A stretch of DNA of 64,000 bases from Zeus faber (GCA_960531495.1 CAUIJY010000068.1:1984001-2048000), one strand, 5' to 3'. Shown: positions 22,225 through 34,206, numbered from the stretch's first letter. The notes: generated by a model not told the origin, from the sequence alone. Program-made: numbers and translations.

Positions 22225-25200
22225 TTAAAGAAAGATTGAAAGATTGAAAGATTGAAAGAAAGATTGAAAGAAAGAAAGATTTATAGAAAGAATGAAAGAA
22301 AGATTGAAAAAAGAAAGAAAGATTGAAAGAAATATTGAAAGATTGAAAGAAAGAATGAAAGAAAGATTGAAAAAAGATTGAAAAAAAGAAAAATTGAAAG
22401 AAAGATTGAAAGAAATATTGAAAGACTGAAGGAAAGAATGAAAGAAAGATGGAAAGAAAGATTGCATGAAAGAAAGATTGAATGTAAGAAAGAGTGAAAG
22501 AAATATTGAAAGAAAGATTGAAAGATTGAAAGAAAGAATGAAAGAAAGATTGAAAGATTGAAAGATTGAAAGATTGAAAGAAAGAAAGGAAAGAAAGAGT
22601 GAAAGATTGAAAGATTGAAAGAAAGATTGAAAGTTTGAAAGAAATATTGAAAGACTGAAAGAAAGATTGCAAGAAAGATTGAAAAAAGAAAGAAAGATTG
22701 AAAGATTCAATGAAAGAAAGATTGAAAGATTAAAAGAAAGAATGAAAGAAAGATTGAAAAATTGAAAGATTGAAAGAAAGACTAAAAGAAAGAAAGAACG
22801 ATTGAAAGAAAGATTGAAAGAAAGATTGAAAGAAAGAAAGATTGTAAGAAAGAATGAAACAAAGATTGAAATAAAGAAAGAAAGAAAGATTGAAAGAAAG
22901 ATTGAAAGAAAGATTGAAAGACTGAAAGAAAGAATGAAAGAAAGATTGAAAGTTTGAAAGAAAGAATGAAAGAATTAAAGAAAGATTGAAAGAAATATTA
23001 GAAGAAAGAATGAAAGAAAGATTGAAAGATTTAACAATTGAAAGAAAGATTGCAAGAAAGATTGAAAAAAGAAAGATTGAAAGAAATAATGAAAGAAAGA
23101 TTGAACGATTGGAAGAAATATTGAAAGATAGAAAAATTGAAAGTAAGAAAGATTGAAAGAAATAATGAAAGAAAGATTAAAAGATTGAAAGAAAGAATGA
23201 AAGAAAGATTGAAATATTGAAAGATAGAATGAAAGAAAGATTGAAAGATTGAAAGAAAGATTGAAAGATTGAAAGATTGAAAGAAAGATTGAATGTTTGA
23301 AAGAAAGATTGAAAGAAAGATTGAAAGAAAGAAAGATTGAAAGAAAGAATGAAAGAAAGATTGAAAGATAGATGGAAAGAAAGATTGAAAGAAAGAAAGA
23401 TTGAAAGAATAACAAAAGAAAGATTGAAAGATTGGAAGAAATATTGAAAGATAGAAAAATTGAAAGAAAGAAAGATTGAAAAAAAGAATTAAAGAAAGAT
23501 TGAAAGATTGAAAGAAAGAATGAAAGAAAGATTGAAAGATTGAAAGTTTGAAATAAAGATTGAAAGTTTGAAAGAAAGACTGAAAGAAAGATTTAAAGAA
23601 AGAAAGATTGAAAGAAATATTGAAAGAAAGATTGAAAGATTGAAAGAAAGATTGAAAGAAAGAATGAAAGAAAGATTGAACGATTGAAATATTGAAATAA
23701 AGAATGAAAGTTTGAAAGAAAGATTGAAAGAAAGTTTTAAAGAAAGAAAGATTGAAAGTAAAAAAGATTGAAAGAAATATTGAAAGAAAGATTGAAAGAT
23801 TGAAAAAAAGAATAAAAGAAAGATTGAAAGAATGAAAGAAAGATTGAAATAAATAATGAAAGAAAGATTGAAAGAAGGAATGAAAGAATGAAAGAAAGAT
23901 TGAAAGATTGAAAGAAATATTGAAAGAAAGAACGATTGAAAGATTGAAAGAAAGAATGAAAGATTGAAAGAAAGATTGAAAGATTGAAAGAAAGATTGAA
24001 AAAATGAAAGATTGAAAGAAAGAATACAAGAAAGATTGAAAGAACGATTGAAAGATTGAAAGAAAGAATGAAAGAAAGATTAAAGGAAGGAATGAAAGAA
24101 TGAAAGAAAGATTGAAAGATTGAAAGAAATATTGAAAGGAAGAAAGATTGAAAGTAAGAAAGATTGAAAGATTAAAAAAAAGAATAAAAGAAAGATTGAA
24201 AGATTGAAAAAAAGATTGAACGAAATAATGAAAGAAAGATTGAAAGAAATAATGAAAGAAGGAATGAAAGAATGAAAGAAAGATTGAAAGAAATATTGAA
24301 AGTAAGAAAGATTGAAAAAAAGAATGAATAAAAGATTGAAAGAAAGATTGAAAAAAAGAAAGACTTAAAGAAATATTGAAAGAAAAATTTAAACAAAGAT
24401 TGAAAGACTGAAAGAAAGATTTAAAGAAAGAATGAAAGAATGAAAGAATGAAAGAAAGATTGAAAGAAAGATTGAAAGAAAGAAAGATTGAAAGTCATAT
24501 AAATTGAAAGAAAGAATGAAAGAAAGATTGAAAGATTAAATGATTGAAAGAAAGATTGAAAGAAATAATGAAAGAAAGATTGAAAGAAATAATGGAAGAA
24601 GGAATGAAAGAATGAAAGAAAGATTGAAAGAAATACTGAAAGTAAGAAAGATTGAAAAAAAGAATGAAAGAAAGATTGAAAGAAAGATGGAAAAAAAGAA
24701 AGATTGAAAGAAATATTGAAAGAAGAATTTAAAGAAAGATTGAAAGATTGAAAGATTGAAAGAAAGATTGAAAAAAAGAATAAAAGAAAGATTGAAAGAT
24801 TGAAAGAAAGATTTAAATAAATAATGAGACTGAAAGAAAGAATGAAAGAAACATTGAAAGATTAAACAATTGAAAGAAAGATTGCAAGAAAAATGGAAAG
24901 AATGAAAGATTGAAATAATGATTGAAGGTTTGAAAGAAAGATTGAAAGAAAGATTTAAAGAAAGAAAGATTGAAAGAAATATTGAAAGAAAGATTGAAAG
25001 AAATAACAAAAGAAAGATTGAAAGAAAGAATGAAAGAAAGATTGAACGATTGGAAGAAATATTGAAAGAAAGATAGATTGAAAGTAAGATAGATTGAAAG
25101 AAAGAATGAAAGAAAGATTGAAAGATTTAAAGAAAGAATGAAAGAAAGATTGAAAGATTGAAATATTGAAAGAAAGAATGAAAGAAAGATTGAAGGATTG

Positions 25201-28200
25201 AAAGAAAGATTGAAAGAAAGATTTAAAGAAAGATTGAAAGACTGAAAGAAACAAAGATTGAATTAAAGAATGAAAGAAAGATTGAAAGAAAGATTGAAAG
25301 AAAGAAAGATTGAATGATTGAATGATTGAAAGAAAGACTGAAAGAAAGAATGACGGACAGAAAGATTGAAAGAAAGAATGAAAGAAAGATTGAAAAAAAG
25401 ATTGAAAGACTGAAAGAAAGAATGAAAGAAACATTGAAAGATTAAACAATTGAAAGAAAGATTGCAAGAAAAATGGAAAGAATGAAAGATTGAAATAATG
25501 ATTGAAAGTTTGAAAGAAAGTTTGAAAGAGAGATTTAAACAAAGAAAGATTGAAAGTAAGAAAGATAGAAAGAATGAATGAAAGAAATATTGAAAGATTG
25601 AAAGAAAGAATGACAGAAAGATTGAAAGATTGAAATATTGAAAGAAAGATTGAATGTTTGAAAAAAGATTGAAAGTATTAAAGATCGAAAGAAATATTTA
25701 AAGAAAGATTGAAAGATTGAAAGAAAGAATGAAAGATTAAACAATTGAAAGAAAGATTGGAAGAAAGATTGAAAAAAGAAATATTGAAAGAAAGAATGAA
25801 AGAAAGATTGAAAGAAAGTTGGAAAGAAAGATTGAAAGAAAGAATGATTGAAAGAAATAATGAAAGAAAGATTGAACGATTGGAAGAAATATTGAAAGAT
25901 AGAAAAATTGAAAGTAAGAAAGAATGAAAGCAAGATTGAAAGATTGAAAGAAAGAATGAAAGAAAGATTGAAAGATAGATTGAAAAAAAGATTGAAAGAC
26001 TGAAAGAAAGAATGAAAGAAAGATTGAAAGATAGATGAAAGAAAGATTTATAGAAAGAAAGATTGAAAGAAATAACAAAAGAAAAATTGAAAGATTGGAA
26101 GAAATATTGAAAGATAGAAAAATTGAAAGTAAGAAAGATTGAAAGAAAGAATGAAAGAAAGATTGAAAGATTGAAAGAAAGATTGAAAGAAAGATTGAAA
26201 GAAAGATTGAAAGAAAGATTGAATGTTTGAAAGAAAGATTGAAAGAAAGATTTAAAGAAATAAAGATTGAAAGAAATATTGAAAGAAATATTGAAAGATT
26301 GAAAGAAAGATTGAAAGATTGAAAGATTGAAATAATGATTGAAAGTTTGAAAGAAAGATTTAAAGAAAGAAAGATTGAAAGTAAGAAAGATTGAAAGAAA
26401 TATTGAAAGAAAGATTGAAAGATTGAAAGAAAGATTGAAAGAAAGATTGAAAGAAAGATTGAAAGAAAGATTGAAAAAAAGAAAGATTGAAAGAAAGATT
26501 GAAAGACTGAAGGAAAGAATGAAAGAAAGATTGAAAGAAAGATTGAAAGAAAGATTGAAAGAAAGAAAGATTGAAAGAAAGATTGAAAGATTGAAAGATT
26601 GAAAGAAAGAATGAAAAATTGAAAGAAAGAATGAAAGAACGATTGAAAGAAAGAATGAAAGAATGAAAGAAAGATTGAAAGATTGAAAGAAATATTGAAA
26701 GAAAGAGAGAATGAAAGTTAGAAAGATTGAAAGAAAGATTGAAAGTAATAAAGATTGAAAGAAAGAATGAAAGAAAAATTGAAAGATTGATAGATTGAAA
26801 GAAAGATTGAAAGAAAGATATAAAGAAAGATTGAAAGACTGAAAGAAAGAATGAATAAAAGAATTAAAGAAAGATTGAAAGATTGAAAGATTGAAAGAAA
26901 GATTGAAAGAAAGAAAGATTTATAGAAAGAATGAAAGAAAGATTGAAAAAAGAAAGAAAGATTGAAAGAAATATTGAAAGATTGAAAGAAAGAATGAAAG
27001 AAAGATTGAAAAAAGATTGAAAAAAAGAAAAATTGAAAGAAAGATTGAAAGAAATATTGAAAGACTGAAGGAAAGAATGAAAGAAAGATGGAAAGAAAGA
27101 TTGAATGAAAGAAAGATTGAAAGTAAGAAAGATTGAAAGAAATATTGAAAGAAAGATTGAAAGATTGAAAGAAAGAATGAAAGAAAGATTGAAAGATTGA
27201 AAGATTGAAAGATTGAAAGAAAGAATGAGAGAAAGAGTGAAAGATTGAAAGATTGAAAGAAAGATTGAAAGTTTGAAAGAAATATTGAGAGACTGAAAGA
27301 AAGATTGCAAGAAAGATTGAAAAAAGAAAGAAAGATTGAAAGATTCAATGAAAGAAAGATTGAAAGATTAAAAGAAAGAATGAAAGAAAGATTGAAAAAT
27401 TGAAAGATTGAAAGAAAGACTAAAAGAAAGAAAGAACGATTGAAAGAAAGATTGAAAGAAAGATTGAAAGAAAGAAAGATTGTAAGAAAGAATGAAACAA
27501 AGATTGAAATAAAGAAAGAAAGAAAGATTGAAAGAAAGATTGAAAGTTTGAAAGAAAGAATGAAAGAATTAAAGAAAGATTGAAAGAAATATTGAAAGAA
27601 AGAATGAAAGAAAGATTGAAAGATTAAACAATTGAAAGAAAGATTGCAAGAAAGATTGAAAAAAGAAAGATTGAAAGAAAGAATGAAAGACAGATTGAAA
27701 GAAAGAATGAAAGAAAGATTAAAAGAAAGAATGAAAGAATGAAAAAAGATTTAAAGATTGAAAGAAATATTGAAAGAAAGAAAGATTGAAAGTAATAAAA
27801 ATTTAAAGAAAGAATGAAAGAAAGATTGAAAGTAAGAAAGATTGAAAGAAAGATTGAAAGAAAGATTGATAGAAACATTGAAAAAAAGAATAAAAGAAAG
27901 ATTGAAAGAATGAAAGAAAGATTGAAATAAATAATGAAAGAAAGATTGAAAGAAGGAATGAAAGAATGAAAGAAAGATTGAAAGATTGAAAGAAATATTG
28001 AAAGAAAGAACGATTTAAAGATTGAAAGAAAGAATGAAAGATTGAAAGAAAGATTGAAAGATTGAAAGAAAGATTGAAAAAATGAAAGATTGAAAGAAAG
28101 AATAAAAGAAAGATTGAAAGAACGATTGAAAGATTGAAAGAAAGAATGAAAGAAAGATTAAAGGAAGGAATGAAAGAATGAAAGAAAGATTGAAAGATTG

Positions 28201-28576
28201 AAAGAAATTTTGAAAGGAAGAAAGATTGAAAGTAAGAAAGATTGAAAGATTAAAAAAAAGAATAAAAGAAAGATTGAAAGATTGAAAAAAAGATTGAACG
28301 AAATAATGAAAGAAAGATTGAAAGAAATAATGAAAGAAGGAATGAAAGAATGAAAGAAAGATTGAAAGAAATATTGAAAGTAAGAAAGATTGAAAAAAAG
28401 AATGAATAAAAGATTGAAAGAAAGATTGAAAAGAAGAAAGATTTAAAGAAATATTGAAAGAAAAATTTAAACAAAGATTGAAAGACTGAAAGAAAGATTG
28501 AAAGAAAGAATGAAAGAATGAAAGAATGAAAGAAAGATTGAAAGAAAGATTGAAAGAAAGAAAGATTGAAAGTCAT
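22225..28576. repeat. Third-generation long repeats in satellite I (4.1-4.6 kb offsets)
   Basis: 22,225-22,710 recurs at 26,863-27,348 (offset 4638), 21,037-21,435 at 25,535-25,933 (offset 4498), and 24,172-24,396 at 28,250-28,474 (offset 4078). The changing offset along one alignment shows that these copies carry indels relative to each other, so they are older or less homogenised than the 12.9-21.5 kb duplication. Confidence 0.82.
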
Positions 28577-30684
28577 ATAAATTGAAAGAAAGAATGAAAG
28601 AAAGATTGAAAGAATAATGGAAGAAGGAATGAAAGAATGAAAGAAAGATTGAAAGAAATACTGAAAGTAAGAAAGATTGAAAAAAAGAATGAAAGAAAGA
28701 TTGAAAGAAAGATGGAAAAAAAGAAAGATTGAAAGAAATATTGAAAGAAAAATTTAAAGAAAGATTGAAAGATTGAAAGATTGAAAGAAAGATTGAAAAA
28801 AAGAATAAAAGAAAGATTGAAAGATTGAAAGAAAGATTGAAATAAATAATGAAAGAAAGATTAAAGGAAGAAATGAAAGAATGAAAGAAAGATTGAAAGA
28901 TTGAAAGAAATATTGAAAGAAAGAAAGATTGAAAGTAAGAAAGATTGAAAGATTGAAAAAACGATTGAAAGAAATAATGAAAGAAAGATTGAAAGAAATA
29001 ATGAAAGAAGGAATGAAAGAATGAAAGAAAGATTGAAAGAAATATTGAAAGTAAGAAAGATTGAAAAAAAGAATGAAAGAAAGATTGAAATTAAGATTGA
29101 AAAAAGAAAGATTTGAAGAAATATTGAAAGAAAAATTTAAACAAAGATTGAAAGACTGAAAGAAAGATTGAAAGAAAGAATGAAAGAATGAAAGAATGAA
29201 AGAAAGATTGAAAGAAAGATTGAAAGAAAGAAAGATTGAAAGTCATATAAATTGAAAGAAAGAATGAAAGAAAGATTGAAAGAAAGAATGAAAGAAAGAT
29301 TGAAAGAAAGAATGAAAGAATGAAAAAAAGATTTAAAGATTGAAAGAAATATTGAAAGAAAGAAAGATTGAAAGTAATAAAAATTGAAAGAAAGACTGAA
29401 AGAAAGATTGAAAGTAAGAAAGATTGAAAGAAAGATTGAAAGAAAGATTGATAGAAAGATTGAAAGATTGAAAGATTGAAAGAAAGATTGAAAAAAAGAA
29501 TAAAAGAAAGATTGAAAGATTGAAAGAAAGATTGAAATAAATAATGAAAGAAAGATTAAAGGAAGGAATGAAAGAATGAAAAGAAAGATTGAAAGATTGA
29601 AAGAAATATTGAAAGAAAGAAAGATTGAAAGTAAGAAAGATTGAAAGATTGAAAAAAAGAATAAAAGAAAGATTGAAAGATTGAAAAAAAGATTGAAAGA
29701 AATAATGAAAGAAGGATTGAAAGAAATAATGAAAGAAAGATTGAAAGAAATAATGAAAGAAGGAATGAAAGAATGAAAGAAAGATTGAAAGAAATATTGA
29801 AAGTAAGAAAGATTGAAAAAAAGAATGAAAGAAAGATTGAAAGAAAGATTGAAAAAAAGAAAAATTTAAAGAAATATTGAAAGAAAAATTTAAACAAAGA
29901 TTGAAAGACTGAAAGAAAGATTGAAAGAAAGAATGAAAGAATGAAAGAATGAAAGAAAGATTGTAAGAAAGATTGAAAGAAAGAAAGATTGAAAGTCATA
30001 TAAATTGAAAGAAAGAATGAAAGAAAGATTGAACGATTGAAAGAAAGATTAAAAAAAAGAATAAAAGAAAGATTGAAAGAATGAAAGAATGATTGAAATA
30101 AATAATGAAAGAAAGATTGAAAGAAGGAATGAAAGAATGAAAGAAAGATTGAAAGATTGAAAGAAATATTGAAAGAAAGAACGATTGAAAGATTGAAAGA
30201 AAGAATGAAAGATTGAAAGAAAGATTGAAAGAATGAAAGAAAGAATGAAAGAAAGATTGAAAGAAAGATTGAAAGAAATATTGAAAGAAAGAAAGATTGA
30301 AAGTAAGAAAGATTGAAAGAAAGAATGAAAGAAAGATTGAAATATTGAAAGAAAGATTGAAAAAAGAAAGATTGAACGACTGAAAGAAAGAATGAAAGAA
30401 AGATTGAAAGATAGATTGAAAGAGAGATTGAAAGAAATATTGAAAGACTGAAAGAAAGAATGAAAGAAAGATTGAAAGAAAGATTGAAAGAAAGAAAGAA
30501 AAATTGAAAGAAAGATTGAAAGATTGAAAGAAAGATTGAAAGAACGATTGAAATAAAGGAGAACGAAAGAAAGGTTGATCCATTAACATCAGCACAACCC
30601 CATTGTGTTTATTGTTCTATGATAAGATTGAAAGAAAGATTGAAAATAAGATTGAAAGAAACAAAGATTGAAAGAAAGATTTAA

Positions 30685-30822
30685 AAAAAATGAGTACTAG
30701 TCACTTTTAAAAAATCATTTGTCCTATGGATTAAATGCCATACACACTTGCATCTCTCCCCTCCCACCCCACACACATTCACATGACCAATCCTCCCAAC
30801 ACCCACACACACATGCGTACAT

Positions 30823-30859
<37 letters not shown>

Positions 30860-30878
30860 CACAGGAATAAATGTACCC
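30685..30878. other. Right edge of satellite I, CA-rich non-coding DNA
   Basis: After the last satellite patch the sequence becomes ordinary mixed DNA with CCCCTCCCACCCCACACACATTCACAT and a (CA)n tract at 30,824-30,856. No gene is visible. A similar CACACATTCACAT-bearing stretch lies on the far side of the LTR element at about 33,925-33,960. Confidence 0.8.
30824..30856. repeat. (CA)n microsatellite
   Basis: About 16 CA units, seen directly. Confidence 0.97.
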
Positions 30879-30883
30879 GTACA

Positions 30884-31393
30884 TGTTAGGCCCACGGCCT
30901 CCCAGCGCCACTAGAGGCCGCCCTTGCCCCATCTGCAGCTCCCTACTCAGACCCAATTGCACACACCTGGGATCAATTACCCGCACTGTATTTAGCCCCA
31001 GCTTCCTAGCCATTCCTTGCCAGACCGTCAACTAGCTTTCCCCGAGTTGCATCGCGATTGGCTCCCTTCCTAGTTCCTAGTTCCTAGTTCCTAGTTCCTA
31101 GTTCCCAGTTCCCAGTTCCAAGTTCCTAGTTTATGTCTTGTTGTCTCGCCTTCCCTTCACCTGTCTGTCTCCGCTTGTCGACCAGGACTCTCCACCCAGC
31201 CTGGTTCCCCGTCTCTCCACCCGGATCCTGGACCCCATCTCCTGGTCATCATCGTCCCTGCCCTGCCCTGCTCCATCCCCTCCCGACCAGGTCCCCCCGG
31301 CCAGCTCCACCGTCCCGGTTAATAAACATCCCTTGCCTGCCTCCCGTGTCCCTGTGTCGTGTGTTTGGGTTCCTCCCTGTTCGGGTCGTGACA
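30884..31393 (+). repeat. 5' LTR of the Sushi-like element
   Basis: 510 bp. It includes a run of the 7-bp unit TAGTTCC (about 31,070-31,130), then a pyrimidine-rich stretch (CTGTCTGTCTCCGC, CCCGTCTCTCCACCC) and AATAAA at about 31,320, a plausible polyadenylation signal. It ends GTCGTGACA. The alignable second half matches the 3' LTR closely. Confidence 0.9.
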
Positions 31394-31414
31394 GTACGGT
31401 CTGGCCAGGAAAAC

Positions 31415-32362
31415 ATGGACCCAGCCGACACAGAAGGGCTCCGCCGCGCACTCCGGGACAGAGGAGTGTTGCTTGGGCAACATGACCGGGTCCTCCGGGA
31501 CATCGCGGAACACCTCCGGACCATCTCTGCGGCCGTCAGCAGCCTGCAGGGCCCTCCGGCCCCCGTGGCCTCCCCTGCTCCTCCGACCTGCCCTCCTTCC
31601 CCCACCAGGGCTCCCAGCGCCTCTCTCGTTCCCCCTGAGCCCCACGTTCCGGCTCCAGCGCCTTACGACGGCGATTTCGGCACCTGCCGCGCCTTCCTTG
31701 TGCAGTGCGCGGTGGTTTTCCAACAGCGGCTGTCGTCGTACGCCTCCGATAGTGCCCACATCGCGTTCCTCATCTCCTGCCTGAGAGGGGTGGCTCTCGG
31801 CTGGGGTTCCGCGGTTTGGAGTCAGGGGGGTCCCGTGAGTCTCTCCTACGATCTGTTTACCCGCGAAATGAGGAGAGTCTTCGACCACCCAGTTTGCGGC
31901 AAGGAGGCCGCCAGAAGACTCCTCTCCCTCCGCCAGGGTTCCCGTAGCGTCGCCTCCCTCGTCGTCGAGTTCCGGACTCTAGCCGCGGAAAGCGGCTGGA
32001 ATGACGGAGCCCTGCAGGACGTGTTCCAGCGTGCCCTGAACGACGAGTTGCGGGACGAGCTGGCACGGCGGGACGAGCCCACGGACCTGGACCAACTAGT
32101 GGAGACCTCAATCCGCCTGGACAACCGGCTACGGGAGCGCCAGCGCGAGAGGGAGGGGGCGAGCCTCCAGTCCGTGCCTCCCGCCTGGGCGGCCACGCCC
32201 CAGTCTCCAGCGCCCGCTACTCTTGGGCGCCGCACAAGTCCCCCGACTCTCTACGATGCCGAGCCAATGCAGCTTGGTCGCTCCCGGATCTACCCAGAGG
32301 AGCGAGCACGCCGCCTACAGACCGGTGCCTCTCTGTATTGCGGTCGGCTGGGACACCTCTGA
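31415..32362 (+). pseudogene. gag region of the Sushi-like element (fossil)
   Basis: The frame opens with ATGGACCCAGCC shortly after the 5' LTR. The N-terminal part is helical and polar, followed by a proline-rich linker. Then comes a Ty3/gypsy gag capsid-like domain (YDGDFGTCRAFLVQC, AHIAFLISCLRG, ALGWGSA, then a C-terminal helical part to DNRLRERQRE). It ends with the PMQLGR/PEERARR block and a zinc-knuckle-like YCGRLGHL. In the family this protein forms the particle that packages element RNA. The order and spacing are those of Sushi-type gag. This is a fossil copy and no product is inferred. Confidence 0.88.
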
Positions 32363-32489
32363 GCCACCTGCCCGGTCCGGCCACGAGAGGGCGACTCCTC
32401 GGTAGGGCTACGCTCCGGCCGCTCCAGCACCGACCCTCTCTCCCGTCCGCTGCTCCCAGCTACCCTCTCTTGGGGAAATATAACACTCT

Positions 32490-33437
32490 CTTCCTCTGCT
32501 CTCATAGATTCCGGGGCAGATGCGAGTTTCCTCGACTAGGGACTAGCACGCCAGCTAGGGCTGACACCCGTTCCTCTCCCCGCACCGCTCGAGGTCAAGG
32601 AGCTGAATGGGTCGCATCTGACCCGGATTACCCACCAGACAGCTCCCCTCAAGCTGCTACTCTCCGGCAACCACCATGAGTCTTTAAGGTTCTTCCTTAT
32701 TGATTCCCCACTGAATCCCGTGGTGCTGGGGTACCCCTGGCTCCAGACCGATAACCCTCAGATGGACTGGCGCTCGGGCAGCGTGAGCTCCTGGAGCACA
32801 CACTGTCATGCCCACTGCCTCGGCTCGGCCCCAACCCCGCTGCGGGGTGCGCCGCTGGGCGCGCCGCCGGGGGTCCCCAGGAGCCCTGACCTGCCCTCGG
32901 TCCCATCGCAATATCTGGACCTAGCCCCGGTCTTCGGCAAGCAGGAGGCGCTATCCTTACCACCTCATCGCCCCTATGACTGCGCAATCAACCTCCTGCC
33001 AGGCGCCCCCCTCCCCTGCAGTCGCCTGTATAACGTCTCCCGGCCTGAACAGGAGGCCATGGAGACTCACATCCGCGACTCTCTCGCTGCCAGGATTACT
33101 CGTCCCTCGTTTTCTCCGCTAGGCGCAGGGTTCTTCTTTGTTGCGGAGAAGGACAAGACCCTCTGTCCTTGCGTCGATTTCAGGGGACTGAACGATATCA
33201 CGATCAAAGACAAGTACCCCTTGCCCCTGATGGATTCAGTCTTCGTCCCCATCCAGGGGGCCACCCACTTTTCCAAGCTGGACCTCCGCAACGCTTACCA
33301 CCTGGTCCGCATCCGCAAAGGGGACGAGTGGAAGACTGCCTTTAACACCCCGCTCGGACACTTTGAGTACCTTGTTATGCCCTTTGGGCTGTCAAATGCC
33401 CCAGCTGTCTTCCAGGCCCTAATTAACGGGAGGTTAG
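32490..33437 (+). pseudogene. protease and partial reverse transcriptase of the Sushi-like element (fossil)
   Basis: A DSGA aspartic-protease-type motif is readable at about 32,507, and VLGYPWL (about 32,720-32,743) is the typical end of the protease region. From about 32,915 the RT begins: [11 protein letters not shown], then [38 protein letters not shown] and [13 protein letters not shown], which are Ty3/gypsy RT motifs up to just before the catalytic-loop region. RNase H and integrase are absent. Identification is by motif recognition. Confidence 0.88.
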
Positions 33438-33816
33438 CAACTAGCTTTCCTCGAGTTGCATCGCCGCGTCAGCCGCGTCAGCCGCGTCAGCGATTGGCTC
33501 CCTTCCTAGTTCCTAGTTCCCAGTTCCAAGTTCCAAGTTCCTAGTTTATGTCTTGTTGTCTCGCCTTCCCTTCACCTGTCTGTCTCCGCTGGTCGACCAG
33601 GACTCTCCACCCAGCCTGGTTCCCCGTCTCTCCACCCGGATCCTGGACCCCATCTCCTGGTCATCATCGTCCCTGTCCTGCCCTGCTCCATCCCCCCCCG
33701 ACCAGGTCCCCCCGGCCAGCTCCACCGTCCCGGTTAATAAACATCACTTTATTATTTGCCTGCCTCCCGTGTCCCTGTGTCGTGCGTTTGGGTTCCTCCC
33801 TGTTCTGGTCGTGACA
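33438..33816 (+). repeat. 3' LTR portion of the Sushi-like element
   Basis: Matches the 5' LTR from CAACTAGCTTTCC onward. It has a different number of TAGTTCC-type units (about 33,506-33,545) and an extra short tandem CCGCGTCAG (three copies, about 33,463-33,490) not seen in the 5' LTR. It ends GTGACA and is followed by the target duplicate GTACA. Confidence 0.88.
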
Positions 33817-33955
33817 GTACATCCAGTATGTATACACACACAGTCATGTTAACCTATACACTGTGGTTTAAACAGGACTACGTACTACCCATATGCACTC
33901 ACAGCACTGTGTATATCCTCTCCCACCACACACATTCACATAACAAACCGTCCCG

Positions 33956-33956
<1 letters not shown>

Positions 33957-33990
<34 letters not shown>
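33957..33990. repeat. (CA)17 microsatellite
   Basis: A pure CA run, seen directly. The sequence on its left resembles the left flank of the LTR element (CCCACCACACACATTCACAT). Confidence 0.97.
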
Positions 33991-33992
<2 letters not shown>

Positions 33993-34206
33993 GATGCAAG
34001 TCATATCAACACAGCTGAAGCCGCCTTGTGTTATGAATTCCTCTCATGCCGCAGCCTTCAGCTCTCCAGTAGCTCTCCAGCAGCTCCTCGTGTCCCAGCA
34101 GAGCTGCCGTGCAGTTGTTCTGCTGCTAAAGGCTGTCAACGTTCAGCGGGCGGACGCTCGTTTGCCCCCACCCTCCGAGCTCCCCTGCCATCCAGGGTCC
34201 TTCTGA

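Larger units (their letters stand above)
8686..30684. repeat. Satellite I, main block
   Basis: Continuation of the C-poor GAAA/GATTGAAA/GAATGAAA array after the LINE, about 22 kb. It is internally organised as nested long repeats: about 0.83 kb (9063-9329 against 9894-10160), 1.43 kb (10,262 against 11,693), and 4.46 kb (12,904 against 17,366, followed by related copies near 25,535). Toward the right end the blocks become more A-rich (AAAAAAGAATAAAAGAAAG, GAAATAATGAAAG). The array loses regularity at about 30,547, where about 75 bp of non-satellite sequence (GATCCATTAACATCAGC and onward) is followed by a last short satellite patch at 30,626-30,684. Apparent open frames translate to (F/S/L/N/I/Q)n on the minus strand and (K/E/R/I/L)n on the plus strand and are not supported as genes. 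Confidence 0.96.
30884..33816 (+). mobile_element. Sushi-like Ty3/gypsy LTR retrotransposon fossil
   Basis: A plus-strand LTR retrotransposon with direct evidence for both ends. A 5' LTR (30,884-31,393) starts TGTTAGG and ends GTGACA. A 3' LTR part (33,438-33,816) ends in the same GTGACA. The 5-bp sequence GTACA flanks both sides (30,879-30,883 and 33,817-33,821). Between the LTRs are gag, a protease region and the first part of reverse transcriptase; the rest of pol is not present. The gag style (PMQLGR...PEERARR, then a CCHC-like YCG..GH) matches the Sushi/Mart lineage of Ty3/gypsy chromoviruses, the lineage related to the mammalian RTL/PEG10 genes. The LTRs differ by only a few percent by eye, so the insertion is fairly young. 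The element is broken in several places. Confidence 0.92.

Noticed and set aside
1-30684. CRISPR array or other spacer-type array in satellite I
   Set aside because: There are no constant repeats separated by unique spacers; the whole sequence is repeat, in a vertebrate context.
31249-31888. Minus-strand frames opposite the Sushi-like gag
   Set aside because: GC-rich antisense shadows of gag without motifs.
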